From assembly GCF_013177735.1 (NCBI RefSeq), contig NZ_WOEZ01000005.1, positions 1 through 64,000 on the forward strand: a stretch of 64,000 bases of DNA, written 5' to 3'. The notes under the pieces were generated by a model. That model worked only from the letters and a program-made list of their open reading frames with translations. It was not told the DNA's origin and did not search any database. A program made the translations under genes and the position numbers. The stretch comes from Paraburkholderia elongata. Its GTDB lineage: Bacteria; Pseudomonadota; Gammaproteobacteria; Burkholderiales; Burkholderiaceae. Shown piece after piece: positions 36,630-44,607 of the stretch (positions are counted from its first letter, which is position 1; the number at the start of each line of letters is the position of its first letter).

Positions 36630-36995
36630 ATGGCAGAAGTTGACATACAAACCGTCTATTTCGTCGCGAAGGATATTGCCAGGTTGGAAGATTTCTATGT
36701 ATCGGCGCTGGGAATGCCTGTCCAGTTCCGCGACGAGAACAAGTGGACTCAATTCCGCCTGCAGCGCAGCGCATTTGCTCTAAGTTCGGCAGAGGAAGCG
36801 GCACAAGGAGCCGTCGGGGCCGTCCCCATCTTCCAAGTCGCCGGGGAGGTCCAGGACGAGGTTCGGCAGAAAATCGTGTCCTCGGGCGGCCAGCTACTCG
36901 CGCAGCGCGACATGGGCACACACGGCGTCGTTGCCACCTACAAGGATCCGGAAGAGAACATCTTTCAGGTATTCAGCAAATCTCCGGCGCACTAA
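36630..36995 (+). CDS. VOC/glyoxalase-fold protein
   Basis: This 121-residue protein has the vicinal-oxygen-chelate fold: two beta-alpha-beta-beta-beta units, VYFVAKDIARLEDFYVSALGMPV at the N-terminus and ATYKDPEENIFQVFSK at the end, where the Glu or Gln is often a metal ligand. Usual metal ligands at the first strand are not clear (no His at VYFVAKD). It may be a small isomerase, a binding or a resistance-type protein. It sits between the CoA ligase and the luciferase-like monooxygenase, so a role in the same pathway is likely. Confidence 0.82.
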   Translation: MAEVDIQTVYFVAKDIARLEDFYVSALGMPVQFRDENKWTQFRLQRSAFALSSAEEAAQGAVGAVPIFQVAGEVQDEVRQKIVSSGGQLLAQRDMGTHGVVATYKDPEENIFQVFSKSPAH

Positions 36996-37044
36996 GTCGC
37001 GCTAAGTCAGAAGATCACTCATTTCGCACCTTACTGGAAAAACG

Positions 37045-38067
37045 ATGAAATTCGGTATATTTGATCAAAACGATCGCAATGGGCTGCCTATTCATAAGCA
37101 GTACGAAGACAGAATGCAGATTATCGAGCTTTACGACAGGCTCGGCTTCCATTGCTATCACATGTCGGAACACCACGCGACCACGCTGAGCGCTTGCCCG
37201 TCGCAAAGCGTGTTTCTTGCCGCTGCCGCGCAGCGCACCAAGAAACTGCGCCTGTCTCCGCTGGTCTACATTCTCCCGATCCACCACCCAGTGCGTCTTG
37301 CTGAAGAAATTTGCATGCTCGACAATCTGAGCGGCGGCCGCCTGGAGTATGGCGTGGGCCGAGGCGCCTCGCCCCACGAAATCGAGGCGCTCGGTATCGA
37401 TCCGGCCACGGCTCAGGCCAGATACATCGAGTCGTATGAAATCATCAAGCGGTATCTCAGCTCGGATACCCTCGACTATAAGGGGACGTTCTGGCAATTC
37501 AACGACATGCCGATCGAACTCAAGCCGCTGCAGACACCTCCGCCGACCTGGTACGCGCTGGCGTCACCTGAGTCGACGGTATGGCCGGCCCAGGAGAAGA
37601 TGAACATTGTGTGCGGCGGCCCGGTCCAGCGAGTCAGAGCCATCACCGAGCGATATCGCGAAGAATTCGCAAAACGGCATCCGTCCACCCCTGAGCCGCT
37701 AATCGGCGTGAATCGCTATATCGTTGTCGCGGAAACGGACCAGGAGGCCATGAAAATTGCCTCGCGGGCATGGTCGGTCTTCTATCCGAACTTTTTCAAG
37801 CTCTGGAAGAAGCACGGGACGGAACCGGTCAACGCGAAGCTTCCGCCGACGATCGAGCCGCTCGTGGAATCGGGCCTCGCCGTGGTGGGCCGGCCGGAAA
37901 CCGTTCGTGAAAAACTGCTGGAGCAGGCGCACGACGGCGGTTTCAACTACCTCATCGGAACGTTCATGTTCGGCGACATGTCCGTTTCCGAAGCAAAGAC
38001 GTCTATCGGTCTGTTTCACGAGTCCATCATGCCGGCGTTCAGCGAGGCGCAAAAGGTCCTGTCATGA
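37045..38067 (+). CDS. Luciferase-like flavin-dependent monooxygenase
   Basis: This is a 340-residue TIM-barrel protein of the bacterial luciferase (LLM) superfamily, which uses reduced FMN or F420 and O2. Visible signatures: MKFGIFDQNDRNGLP, LGFHCYHMSEHHAT (SEHH is typical of LuxA-like proteins), LRLSPLVYILPIHHPVRLAEEICMLDNLSGGRLEYGVGRG, and a C-terminal GRPETVREKL. Flavin reductase is encoded by the next gene with a 4-bp overlap, making a two-component monooxygenase very likely with FMNH2. A Baeyer-Villiger or oxidative cleavage reaction would fit the hydrolase that follows. Confidence 0.92.
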   Translation: MKFGIFDQNDRNGLPIHKQYEDRMQIIELYDRLGFHCYHMSEHHATTLSACPSQSVFLAAAAQRTKKLRLSPLVYILPIHHPVRLAEEICMLDNLSGGRLEYGVGRGASPHEIEALGIDPATAQARYIESYEIIKRYLSSDTLDYKGTFWQFNDMPIELKPLQTPPPTWYALASPESTVWPAQEKMNIVCGGPVQRVRAITERYREEFAKRHPSTPEPLIGVNRYIVVAETDQEAMKIASRAWSVFYPNFFKLWKKHGTEPVNAKLPPTIEPLVESGLAVVGRPETVREKLLEQAHDGGFNYLIGTFMFGDMSVSEAKTSIGLFHESIMPAFSEAQKVLS

Positions 38068-39173
38068 CCGGAAGCATCCTGTTAGACCACGAACGTCCTG
38101 CAATCAGGACGTTCGACAAACGTCAGCTGAGAGACGTGCTCGGGTCCTTCGTAACCGGCGTCACCGTGGTCACCACGCTCGATGCCGAGGGCAAAATGCA
38201 CGGCCTCACCGCCAATTCGTTTTCCTCGGTCTCGCTGGATCCGCCTCTCGTTCTATGGAGCCAGGCGACCTCCGCGGGAAGCCATTCGGCGTTCAAGGAT
38301 GCTGAGCGATTCACCATCAACATCCTGGCTGAGCACCAATACGACCTCGCCAATCACTTTGCGACCCGATCGCCGGACAAATTCTCCGGCATCGACTATG
38401 ACCTCGGGGTCGACGGGCTGCCGCTACTGCGCGATTGCAGCGCATGGCTGGAGTGCAAGGTAGTCTCCCGCTATCCAGGCGGAGACCATGTTATTTATGT
38501 CGGGTCGGTGGATTGCATTCGCCAGAGCACGCGGCGGCCACTGGTATTCGGCGGCGGGCAGTATCTGGTCGCCGACCCGCACGACCTCGGCCGCGCGCCG
38601 GTCGGAACGGCAGGCGCGATGAAATCGCAGCCACATGCTGTCCGGCTGGCCAGCCGCGCCATGTTGCGGCTCGCGCGTACACTGGACAAGACACTTGCGC
38701 TGGTCGCGTGGGGCAATCACGGTCCCACGGTGATCGCGTGGCAAGCCGCAACCACGCCTGTGGCCGCCGATCTGCCGCTGGGGCTTGTGCTACCGGTGAC
38801 TTCCTCCGCTTCGGGCTTGGCTCTCGCGGCGTTCCTTCCGCCCGAAGCGGTCGATCGATTCGTGACGGCGGAGCTGCGTGATAACGGACGACAAGCGTCT
38901 GGCGAACTGCCCCTCACCGTGGAATCACTCGCAAGCGTACTTGAATCCGTCAGGGCTTCGCATGTCGCGACGAGGCGCCCCGGGCCGTTTTATGACGACC
39001 GGGTGCTCGCCAACGCCATCAGCGTGCCCATTCTTTCCCCGAGCGGACTCGCCGTGCTGGCACTGACGGCGATCGGCCCGGCAGAGCATTTCGATGCCGC
39101 GGCTGACGGCCATTGTGCTGAAGCCCTCAGGGACGCCGCGCATGAGATCTCCGCTGCATTGAGAGAAGCGTGA
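38064..39173 (+). CDS. Flavin reductase fused to an IclR-type ligand domain
   Basis: This is a 369-residue two-domain protein. Residues about 15-175 form a split-barrel flavin reductase (SFVTGVTVVTT, GLTANSFSSVSLDPPLVLW, GDHVIYVGSVD), which reduces FMN with NAD(P)H and feeds the monooxygenase encoded just before it (ATGA overlap). Residues about 190-365 resemble the effector-binding domain of IclR regulators (LRLARTLDKTLALVAWG, LPVTSSASGLALAAFL, GLAVLALTAIGP), without any DNA-binding helix-turn-helix. The likely purpose is to let a pathway ligand control flavin reduction. Similar fusions are recorded among NtaB-like reductases, as far as I recall. Confidence 0.85.
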   Translation: MTGSILLDHERPAIRTFDKRQLRDVLGSFVTGVTVVTTLDAEGKMHGLTANSFSSVSLDPPLVLWSQATSAGSHSAFKDAERFTINILAEHQYDLANHFATRSPDKFSGIDYDLGVDGLPLLRDCSAWLECKVVSRYPGGDHVIYVGSVDCIRQSTRRPLVFGGGQYLVADPHDLGRAPVGTAGAMKSQPHAVRLASRAMLRLARTLDKTLALVAWGNHGPTVIAWQAATTPVAADLPLGLVLPVTSSASGLALAAFLPPEAVDRFVTAELRDNGRQASGELPLTVESLASVLESVRASHVATRRPGPFYDDRVLANAISVPILSPSGLAVLALTAIGPAEHFDAAADGHCAEALRDAAHEISAALREA

Positions 39174-39220
39174 AATGATATTCACCTTAACGCAACTTAC
39201 ATCTCGGCCAAACTCCAATC

Positions 39221-40087
39221 ATGACTGAAACAGATAGCCATCTACTTGAATCCTCGTTGCCCGCCGTCGAACAGGCATCATTGAATCTCCCCACACTCGG
39301 CGATAAACGGGTCATCACGTATCGGGCTGCCGGCGACGAGCGCGCGCCCGCCATCGTGCTGCTGCATGGCATTGGTTCGAGCTCGGCGGGATACCGCGCG
39401 CAGCTCGCCGCACTGAGCAAGAGCCATCGGGTAATTGCCTGGGACGCCCCCGGCTATGGACAAAGCAGCCCCTTTGCGATCGGCACGCCGGCCGCCACGG
39501 ATTATGCGGATGCGCTCATGGCCCTGCTGTCTGCGCTCGGCGTCTCGCGTGCAACCGTCGTAGGCAGTTCATGGGGTAGTGTCATCGCTGCAACGTTTGC
39601 GGCGCGATACCCGTCGGCAACGCGCGCCGTCGTATTGAGCGCACCCAATGTTGCACGAGGACATCTATCCGGCACAGAGCGCGACCTGGCGCGAGAAGTC
39701 CTGATGCGAAGCGCAGCGGCACAATCGACCGAGGCGCGCGCTGCTGTGGTCAACGCTCTGGTCGCTCCGAACGCCGGTCCCTTGGTTCGCGCGGTCGTAT
39801 CCCGGCTGAGAGACGCGGTGACCCCTATAGGCTGGGAACACGCCGTGGACATGCTCTTCTCCACGTATACGCCATCCGTCGTTCCTTCGATCCAGGCGCC
39901 TATCTCCGTGATTATCGGCAACCTGGACCGCGTCGCTCCAATTGACGACCATGCCAGGCCGATTCACGAGGCTGCTCACGATTCGACACTTCACGTACTC
40001 GATGCAATCGGCCACATGCCGAAGCTTGAAGCGCCAGAGGCATTCAATTCCATCGTGTTGGCAGCTGCCGCAGCCGGGACAGACTGA
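39221..40087 (+). CDS. Alpha/beta hydrolase
   Basis: This 288-residue alpha/beta-hydrolase has an intact catalytic triad: the oxyanion region LLHGIGSSSAGY (about residue 47), the nucleophile Ser in VVGSSWGSV (about 110), the acid in IIGNLDRVAP (about 231) and the His in AIGHMPKLEAPE (about 262). It could hydrolyse an ester, lactone or C-C bond formed by the monooxygenase. It starts 47 bp after the flavin reductase and is the last gene of the operon. A 12-bp inverted repeat lies 51 bp downstream. Confidence 0.9.
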   Translation: MTETDSHLLESSLPAVEQASLNLPTLGDKRVITYRAAGDERAPAIVLLHGIGSSSAGYRAQLAALSKSHRVIAWDAPGYGQSSPFAIGTPAATDYADALMALLSALGVSRATVVGSSWGSVIAATFAARYPSATRAVVLSAPNVARGHLSGTERDLAREVLMRSAAAQSTEARAAVVNALVAPNAGPLVRAVVSRLRDAVTPIGWEHAVDMLFSTYTPSVVPSIQAPISVIIGNLDRVAPIDDHARPIHEAAHDSTLHVLDAIGHMPKLEAPEAFNSIVLAAAAAGTD

Positions 40088-40138
40088 CGGAAGGACGAAT
40101 GCAATGAGGAGGCCGCGGCGCAAGCCGTGGCCCTCGCT

Positions 40139-40171
40139 TTAGGGCCTGTTCACGCTAATAACAGGCCCTAA
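40139..40171. repeat. Perfect 12-bp inverted repeat
   Basis: TTAGGGCCTGTT (40139-40150) and AACAGGCCCTAA (40160-40171) form a perfect inverted repeat with a 9-nt loop, between the convergent hydrolase and iclR genes. No T-run follows on either strand. It may end both transcripts, or be what remains of insertion-sequence ends. Confidence 0.85.
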
Positions 40172-40233
40172 CGTGTCCATTGCTTGTCGCTCGCCGAGAC
40201 AGACGGCGCGCATCGGTATTGAGCGCCCGGCTT

Positions 40234-41010
40234 CTACCCAATTTTGCTGGGGACCTTTCCGCCCAGTGCAACCGTAGATCGAACCGCGCTATCGAGTAGC
40301 GCCTTGATCTCTTTACCTTCAACTTCCGTGTTCAGTGTTGCGGGCGATCCGATGAGACTGATGGCAAATCGGAGATCTCCGTCCCTGTCCCAGATAGGGG
40401 CCGCGACAGACACGTAACCCATGTCCCCACGATGAACCGTTGTGAAGCCACAGTTGCGCAATTCAGCGATCGCTTCTTCCCGCAAGGAAGCCGGAGTCCA
40501 ATCCTGTCCCGCAGACAGTTCGCGGCTGATGAGATCGTCGGTGCGCGCAGGCTGAAGGCAGGCAATGAACAGCTTTCCCGCAGCAGTCGTGACCAGCGGA
40601 ATCAGACCGGTTCTCAGCTCGAGAATACTGCGCGTCTGCCCCTCCTGCTTAAAGAGACTAACCGGTCCATCTTCGGTCCATGCGGTCACAGCCGCGCCAC
40701 TAAGAGTTGCTTCTCGCAGGGCGATCACCTCCCGACGAACGATATCGAATCCGTCCAACTGGTTGATCGCGCTCATACCCAAAGCAAGCGACGCCGGCCC
40801 GAGCTTGTAGCACCCCGGTTTTTCGTCCGCCGACGCAAGCCCGGTCCGCACCAGACTAATCATGTAGTTGCTCGTCGCGCTCGGCGACAGTTCGGACAGC
40901 GCAGCAATCTCCTTGAGAGGGAGTGCTCGCTCACTCGTCTGCAACGCCGAAAGAATTCGGAACGCAATCTCGACAGACTGAATGCCGCGCCTCGCAGTCA
41001 CATTGGTCAT
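40234..41010 (-). CDS. IclR family transcription regulator
   Basis: This is a 258-residue IclR-type regulator. The N-terminal winged helix (residues 8-70, RGIQSVEIAFRILSALQ and LSPSATSNYMISL) is followed by the effector domain (GAAVTAWTEDGPVSLFKQ, IPLVTTAAGKLFIACL, MGYVSVAAPIWDRDGDLRFAISL). It is convergent with the flavin-monooxygenase operon and divergent from a porin. Twin palindromes in front of the operon and in the iclR-porin gap make it the probable regulator of both. The effector domain resembles in type the one fused to the flavin reductase. Confidence 0.91.
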   Translation of the reverse strand: MTNVTARRGIQSVEIAFRILSALQTSERALPLKEIAALSELSPSATSNYMISLVRTGLASADEKPGCYKLGPASLALGMSAINQLDGFDIVRREVIALREATLSGAAVTAWTEDGPVSLFKQEGQTRSILELRTGLIPLVTTAAGKLFIACLQPARTDDLISRELSAGQDWTPASLREEAIAELRNCGFTTVHRGDMGYVSVAAPIWDRDGDLRFAISLIGSPATLNTEVEGKEIKALLDSAVRSTVALGGKVPSKIG

Positions 41011-41119
41011 TTTTCAGCCATATGGAAGTCACAGAAAAGCACCGCCCCGGGTTTCCACGGACGGTCGTCATGTTGACACGTCTAAGGGTGACCCCTATAG
41101 TGTTCAACATAAATTATGT

Positions 41120-41138
41120 CATTCATTATTGTTGAATG
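41120..41138. promoter_or_regulatory. Palindrome B, putative IclR operator between iclR and porin
   Basis: CATTCA-TTATTGT-TGAATG is a perfect inverted repeat with 6-bp arms in the iclR-porin divergent gap. It matches palindrome A (33997-34015) at 17 of 19 positions. An additional TTCAACA...TGTTGAA pair (41103-41109 and 41130-41136) overlaps it. Confidence 0.7.
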
Positions 41139-41294
41139 CAACACCGGCAAGCTGGAGCAATCGGGGACAAGCGAGTAGCCGGAACAAACGTTTGAATTTT
41201 TAGCATCTCATTTCATAAGTACTACAAATTTTTTACCTTTCCTTTTATTCATATAACTTCTTCGGAAGAGTAACAACCGGATCGGAGACAAGGC

Positions 41295-42386
41295 ATGGCA
41301 ATTTTTGGACGTACGGTGGCAGGCGCGATCGTCGCACTTTCTGTGACCGGTGCCGCCAACGCGCAGTCCAGCGTTACCTTATATGGAATCGCGGACACTG
41401 CAGTACAGTACATAAGCAACGTCGGAGGACACGCCCTATTCCAGGAGGGAAACACGCACTCACCCGACATTTTCGGCTTGAAGGGCGTTGAGGACCTCGG
41501 TGGCGGGCTCCGCACCATCTTCGATCTTCAGAACGAGTACTTGCTAAACAACGGCCGGCAACTTGTCCCCGGGACGCTATTCAATAGAAAGGCGTATGTT
41601 GGACTGCAATCGGACACCTATGGTACGTTGACGCTCGGTCACCAACCCAGCTTCATGTATGACGTTCTGGCCAATTATCAAACGCCTTTCCTCCTCGGCA
41701 ACATTCTCTCGCTTCACGAGGGTAACCTGGATGAAATTGCCAACTTCTTCCAGTTCAACAATGCGGTGAAATATGTGAGCCCGACTCTTGGCGGGTTCTC
41801 CTCGGGGGCAGAATTTGCATTTGGAAATGTGCCCGGCAATTTCGGCGAAAGCAGGGACTACTCTTTCTTTGTCCAGTACAAGGGAGGACCTCTGAGTCTG
41901 GCAGCCACGTACGCGAACGAGAACGACCGTTTTCTGGAACTTTCCAGCTTCATTGGTCTTCCGTCGCTGTTTGGAACCTCACTTCCTCAGGCCGAAGGCG
42001 TTGTTGCCAAAAAGCTCGTCAATTGGGGGCTCGGGGCATCGTATCAGCTGAAAAACGTGCTTCTGCACGCCACGTTTACGCAGTCGCGCATCACATTGGC
42101 GACTGGCCAGGGTAACGCCAACACAGTCGACGCCGGTGTGAACTGGACGATCAAGCCCGATGACGTCCTCGCGATTGGCGGATGGGTGGAAAATCTCGAC
42201 GGCGGAAACTGGAAGACCATTACCATCTCGAACTCTTACCTCTTCTCGAAAAGAACTACGGTCTACCAGCAGGTGACCTACCAACACGCGTCGGGCGCCA
42301 ATAGCGTCGCCTCGTTCACGGGCGCAGGCGTGGCATCCGGTCGGTCTACGACCGGCGTCTCGGTTGGTATCCAGCACTTCTTTTAG
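41295..42386 (+). CDS. Gram-negative porin
   Basis: This is a 363-residue outer-membrane porin. The signal peptide is residues 1-23 (ending ANA), followed by QSSVTLYGIADTAVQY and the FGLKGVEDLGGGLRTIFDL strand; the protein ends in Phe (IQHFF), as needed for outer-membrane assembly. It is divergent from iclR, with the shared palindrome between them, so it is probably induced together with the flavin-monooxygenase operon and brings its substrate across the outer membrane. Identity to the porin at 9642-10805 is partial; they are separate members of the family. Confidence 0.93.
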   Translation: MAIFGRTVAGAIVALSVTGAANAQSSVTLYGIADTAVQYISNVGGHALFQEGNTHSPDIFGLKGVEDLGGGLRTIFDLQNEYLLNNGRQLVPGTLFNRKAYVGLQSDTYGTLTLGHQPSFMYDVLANYQTPFLLGNILSLHEGNLDEIANFFQFNNAVKYVSPTLGGFSSGAEFAFGNVPGNFGESRDYSFFVQYKGGPLSLAATYANENDRFLELSSFIGLPSLFGTSLPQAEGVVAKKLVNWGLGASYQLKNVLLHATFTQSRITLATGQGNANTVDAGVNWTIKPDDVLAIGGWVENLDGGNWKTITISNSYLFSKRTTVYQQVTYQHASGANSVASFTGAGVASGRSTTGVSVGIQHFF

Positions 42387-42484
42387 GAATGCGATGTTAA
42401 CTGTCGACCGATGGTGAGCACTGCATGGCCGCACAACCTCAAGCGGCCGCAATAAATGTGTGCAATTGATCTAAAGAAACCCCG

Positions 42485-42530
42485 CCTATATGTATCGCCG
42501 CTGGCGATAGGTTGCATCGAAATATATAGG
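42485..42530. promoter_or_regulatory. CCTATAT...ATATAGG inverted repeat before the AKR gene
   Basis: CCTATAT (42485-42491) and ATATAGG (42524-42530) are complementary, 32 bp apart, about 160 bp before the aldo/keto reductase. The same arms recur at the lysR start (44515-44547). They may be sites for that LysR-type regulator. Confidence 0.45.
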
Positions 42531-42687
42531 CTTCTTTCCGGATACGCCATCACCTATCCTCCCCTCCACGAGATCGCACGCCGAGCGGTCGGTTTGTTTC
42601 GCCAGCCGCCACCATTGAGGACGCTACATCGTTCAGGCTGCCTGCACTGTTGCAGGGGTATATCGGCTAGTCCACAAGGAATAGTTC

Positions 42688-43524
42688 ATGCAAAACGTCC
42701 ATGCCGGTAACGCGGCCATTCCGGCCATAGGCTTTGGCACCTATGGGATGACTGGCGACGACATTTATCGAATGATCCCCGCAGCCCTTCGTGCCGGCTT
42801 CCGTCATATCGACACCGCGCAAATCTACCGTAACGAGGCGGAGATCGGCGACTGCATCGCCGTATCCGGCATCCCAAGAAGCGAATTATTTCTGACGACC
42901 AAGGTCTGGGTTAGCAACTACTCCGCAAAATACTTCGACGCGTCCGTCAACGAGAGTCTACGTAAGCTCAAGACGGACTATATCGACCTACTCCTGCTGC
43001 ACTGGCCGGGATCGGATGTGCCTCTCGCCGAACAGATCGCGGAGCTCAATGCGGTCGTGCGCGCAGGCAAGGTCCGGCACATAGGCGTCAGCAATTTCAA
43101 TCGTGCACTGTTGACGGAAGCGATCCGGCTCTCGGCAATTCCGCTGGTAACGAATCAGTTCGAATACCATCCGTATCTGAATCAATCCTTGCTCATCGAA
43201 AGCACGCGCGAGGCTGGGCTCGCCGTGACAGGATATTGCGGCATGGCGATTGGCCGCGTCTTCTCGGATCAAACGCTCAAGGAGATCGCGGCACGCCATG
43301 ACAAAACCATCGCCCAGATCATTTTACGGTGGCTTGTTCAACAGCGCGGCGTTGTGGCGCTTTCGAGAACCACGCGGATCAGTCGACTGGCGCAAAACAT
43401 AGCGGTATTCGACTTTGAGTTGGACGGCGCGGACATGGCGGCTATACACGCGTTGGCGACGGAAGACAGCAGAATTGTAGATCCGCCCGGTCTTGCCCCG
43501 CTGTGGGATAGTACAGGCGCTTGA
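42688..43524 (+). CDS. Aldo/keto reductase (2,5-diketogluconate reductase type)
   Basis: This is a 278-residue aldo/keto reductase, closest in style to DkgB/AKR5 enzymes. Catalytic residues are visible as D and Y in FRHIDTAQIYRNEAEIG (about residues 38-52), K in LFLTTKVWV (about 73) and H in LLLLHWPG (about 105). The cofactor segment GVVALSRTTRISRLAQNI is near 230. It reduces aldehydes or ketones with NADPH. It is convergent with lysR (43622-44512), and both share a flanking inverted repeat, so that regulator may control it. Confidence 0.9.
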   Translation: MQNVHAGNAAIPAIGFGTYGMTGDDIYRMIPAALRAGFRHIDTAQIYRNEAEIGDCIAVSGIPRSELFLTTKVWVSNYSAKYFDASVNESLRKLKTDYIDLLLLHWPGSDVPLAEQIAELNAVVRAGKVRHIGVSNFNRALLTEAIRLSAIPLVTNQFEYHPYLNQSLLIESTREAGLAVTGYCGMAIGRVFSDQTLKEIAARHDKTIAQIILRWLVQQRGVVALSRTTRISRLAQNIAVFDFELDGADMAAIHALATEDSRIVDPPGLAPLWDSTGA

Positions 43525-43621
43525 CCGTCTGGTCTCTGGCGCGATAGCCAGACATTCGGAATGGCCGGGTTCGCGTTTAGAGACCAAAGCATGCAACACC
43601 GGGTTACACGAGGTAAGTAGC

Positions 43622-44512
43622 CTACTTCCCGAGCTGTGCGATGAACGCGCGAGCAGCCGGCCCTGGCGGCGCGTCCTTACGGTAAACAACCTTCATCGGC
43701 ATCCTCGTATCGCGCGGCAAGCCTTCAACGCGAATCGTCACCAAGGTGCCACTGTCGAGATCCGGCTTCACCATGTGCAGGGGCATATGCCCCCAGCCCA
43801 GGCCCGCCTTCAGAAAGGCATGCTTGGCCCCCATATCCGCGAGCCTCCACGTCGAGGGGGACAGTACACCGAATTCGCGCCCTTGGGACAGCGCGGTTCG
43901 GTCGCTGAGTACGAGTTGCACGTGCTTCTTCATTGCGGCAGCGGAGATAATGCCTTGGAAATTTGCGAGCGGATGAGAGGGGCTTACGACGGTAACCAGC
44001 TCAAGCTCGCGCAAGGATTCGACCTGCAGTTCGTCCGTCACGATCGGCAGAGTGCCAATCACGCCAATATTGCAAATCTGGTCGAGCACCAGCTTCATCA
44101 CGCCGCCCAGCGCCTCGACATAGAGCCGCAGCGGCGTGTGCGGATAATCCTTTTGGGACTGAGCCGCCGCGCTCGTCAAGCTGTCCATTGGGTACATCAC
44201 GTCCATCGCAACGGAGAGCTCGGGCTCCAGACCCTCTCGCATCGCGCGCGCTCGAGCCTTGAAACCATCGATCGTGTCAGCCACGGAACGGGCGTCGAGC
44301 AGCAAGCTCTTACCTGCATCGGTAAGCTTCGGGTAGCGGGCAGTGCGATCAAACAGCTTCACCCCGAGCTGTACCTCGAGATTCGCGAGGGTCTGGCTGA
44401 CCACCGATTGCGCGCGCCGGAGCTTTCGTCCGGCTGCCGAAAAGCTGCCTTCATCGACCGCTGCGATGAAGGTCCGAAGCTGGTCCAACGTAATACCGTC
44501 AAGCATATCCAT
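43622..44512 (-). CDS. LysR family transcription regulator
   Basis: This is a 296-residue LysR-type regulator: winged helix at residues 5-65 (LRTFIAAVDEGSFSAAGRKLRRAQSVVSQTLANLE) and a PBP2-type effector domain. It is divergent from the pirin gene and convergent with the aldo/keto reductase. An inverted repeat begins 3 bp before its start codon (44515-44547), overlapping its own translation start region, which suggests autoregulation and control of pirin. The ligand is unknown. Confidence 0.88.
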   Translation of the reverse strand: MDMLDGITLDQLRTFIAAVDEGSFSAAGRKLRRAQSVVSQTLANLEVQLGVKLFDRTARYPKLTDAGKSLLLDARSVADTIDGFKARARAMREGLEPELSVAMDVMYPMDSLTSAAAQSQKDYPHTPLRLYVEALGGVMKLVLDQICNIGVIGTLPIVTDELQVESLRELELVTVVSPSHPLANFQGIISAAAMKKHVQLVLSDRTALSQGREFGVLSPSTWRLADMGAKHAFLKAGLGWGHMPLHMVKPDLDSGTLVTIRVEGLPRDTRMPMKVVYRKDAPPGPAARAFIAQLGK

Positions 44513-44514
44513 CG

Positions 44515-44547
44515 CCTATATCGATACGTAGAATCTAAAAATATAGG
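44515..44547. promoter_or_regulatory. CCTATAT...ATATAGG inverted repeat between lysR and pirin
   Basis: CCTATAT (44515-44521) and ATATAGG (44541-44547) are 19 bp apart in the lysR-pirin gap. The left arm is part of a longer match to the element at 42485 (GCCTATAT followed by a GAT/TAT-CG context). LysR-type boxes often have this interrupted dyad form. Confidence 0.5.
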
Positions 44548-44607
44548 CTTTTAAGATGTAGCGCAAGCTCTTACCTTACCCGTATCACGCTTTTTTGAGG
44601 CAGAGCC

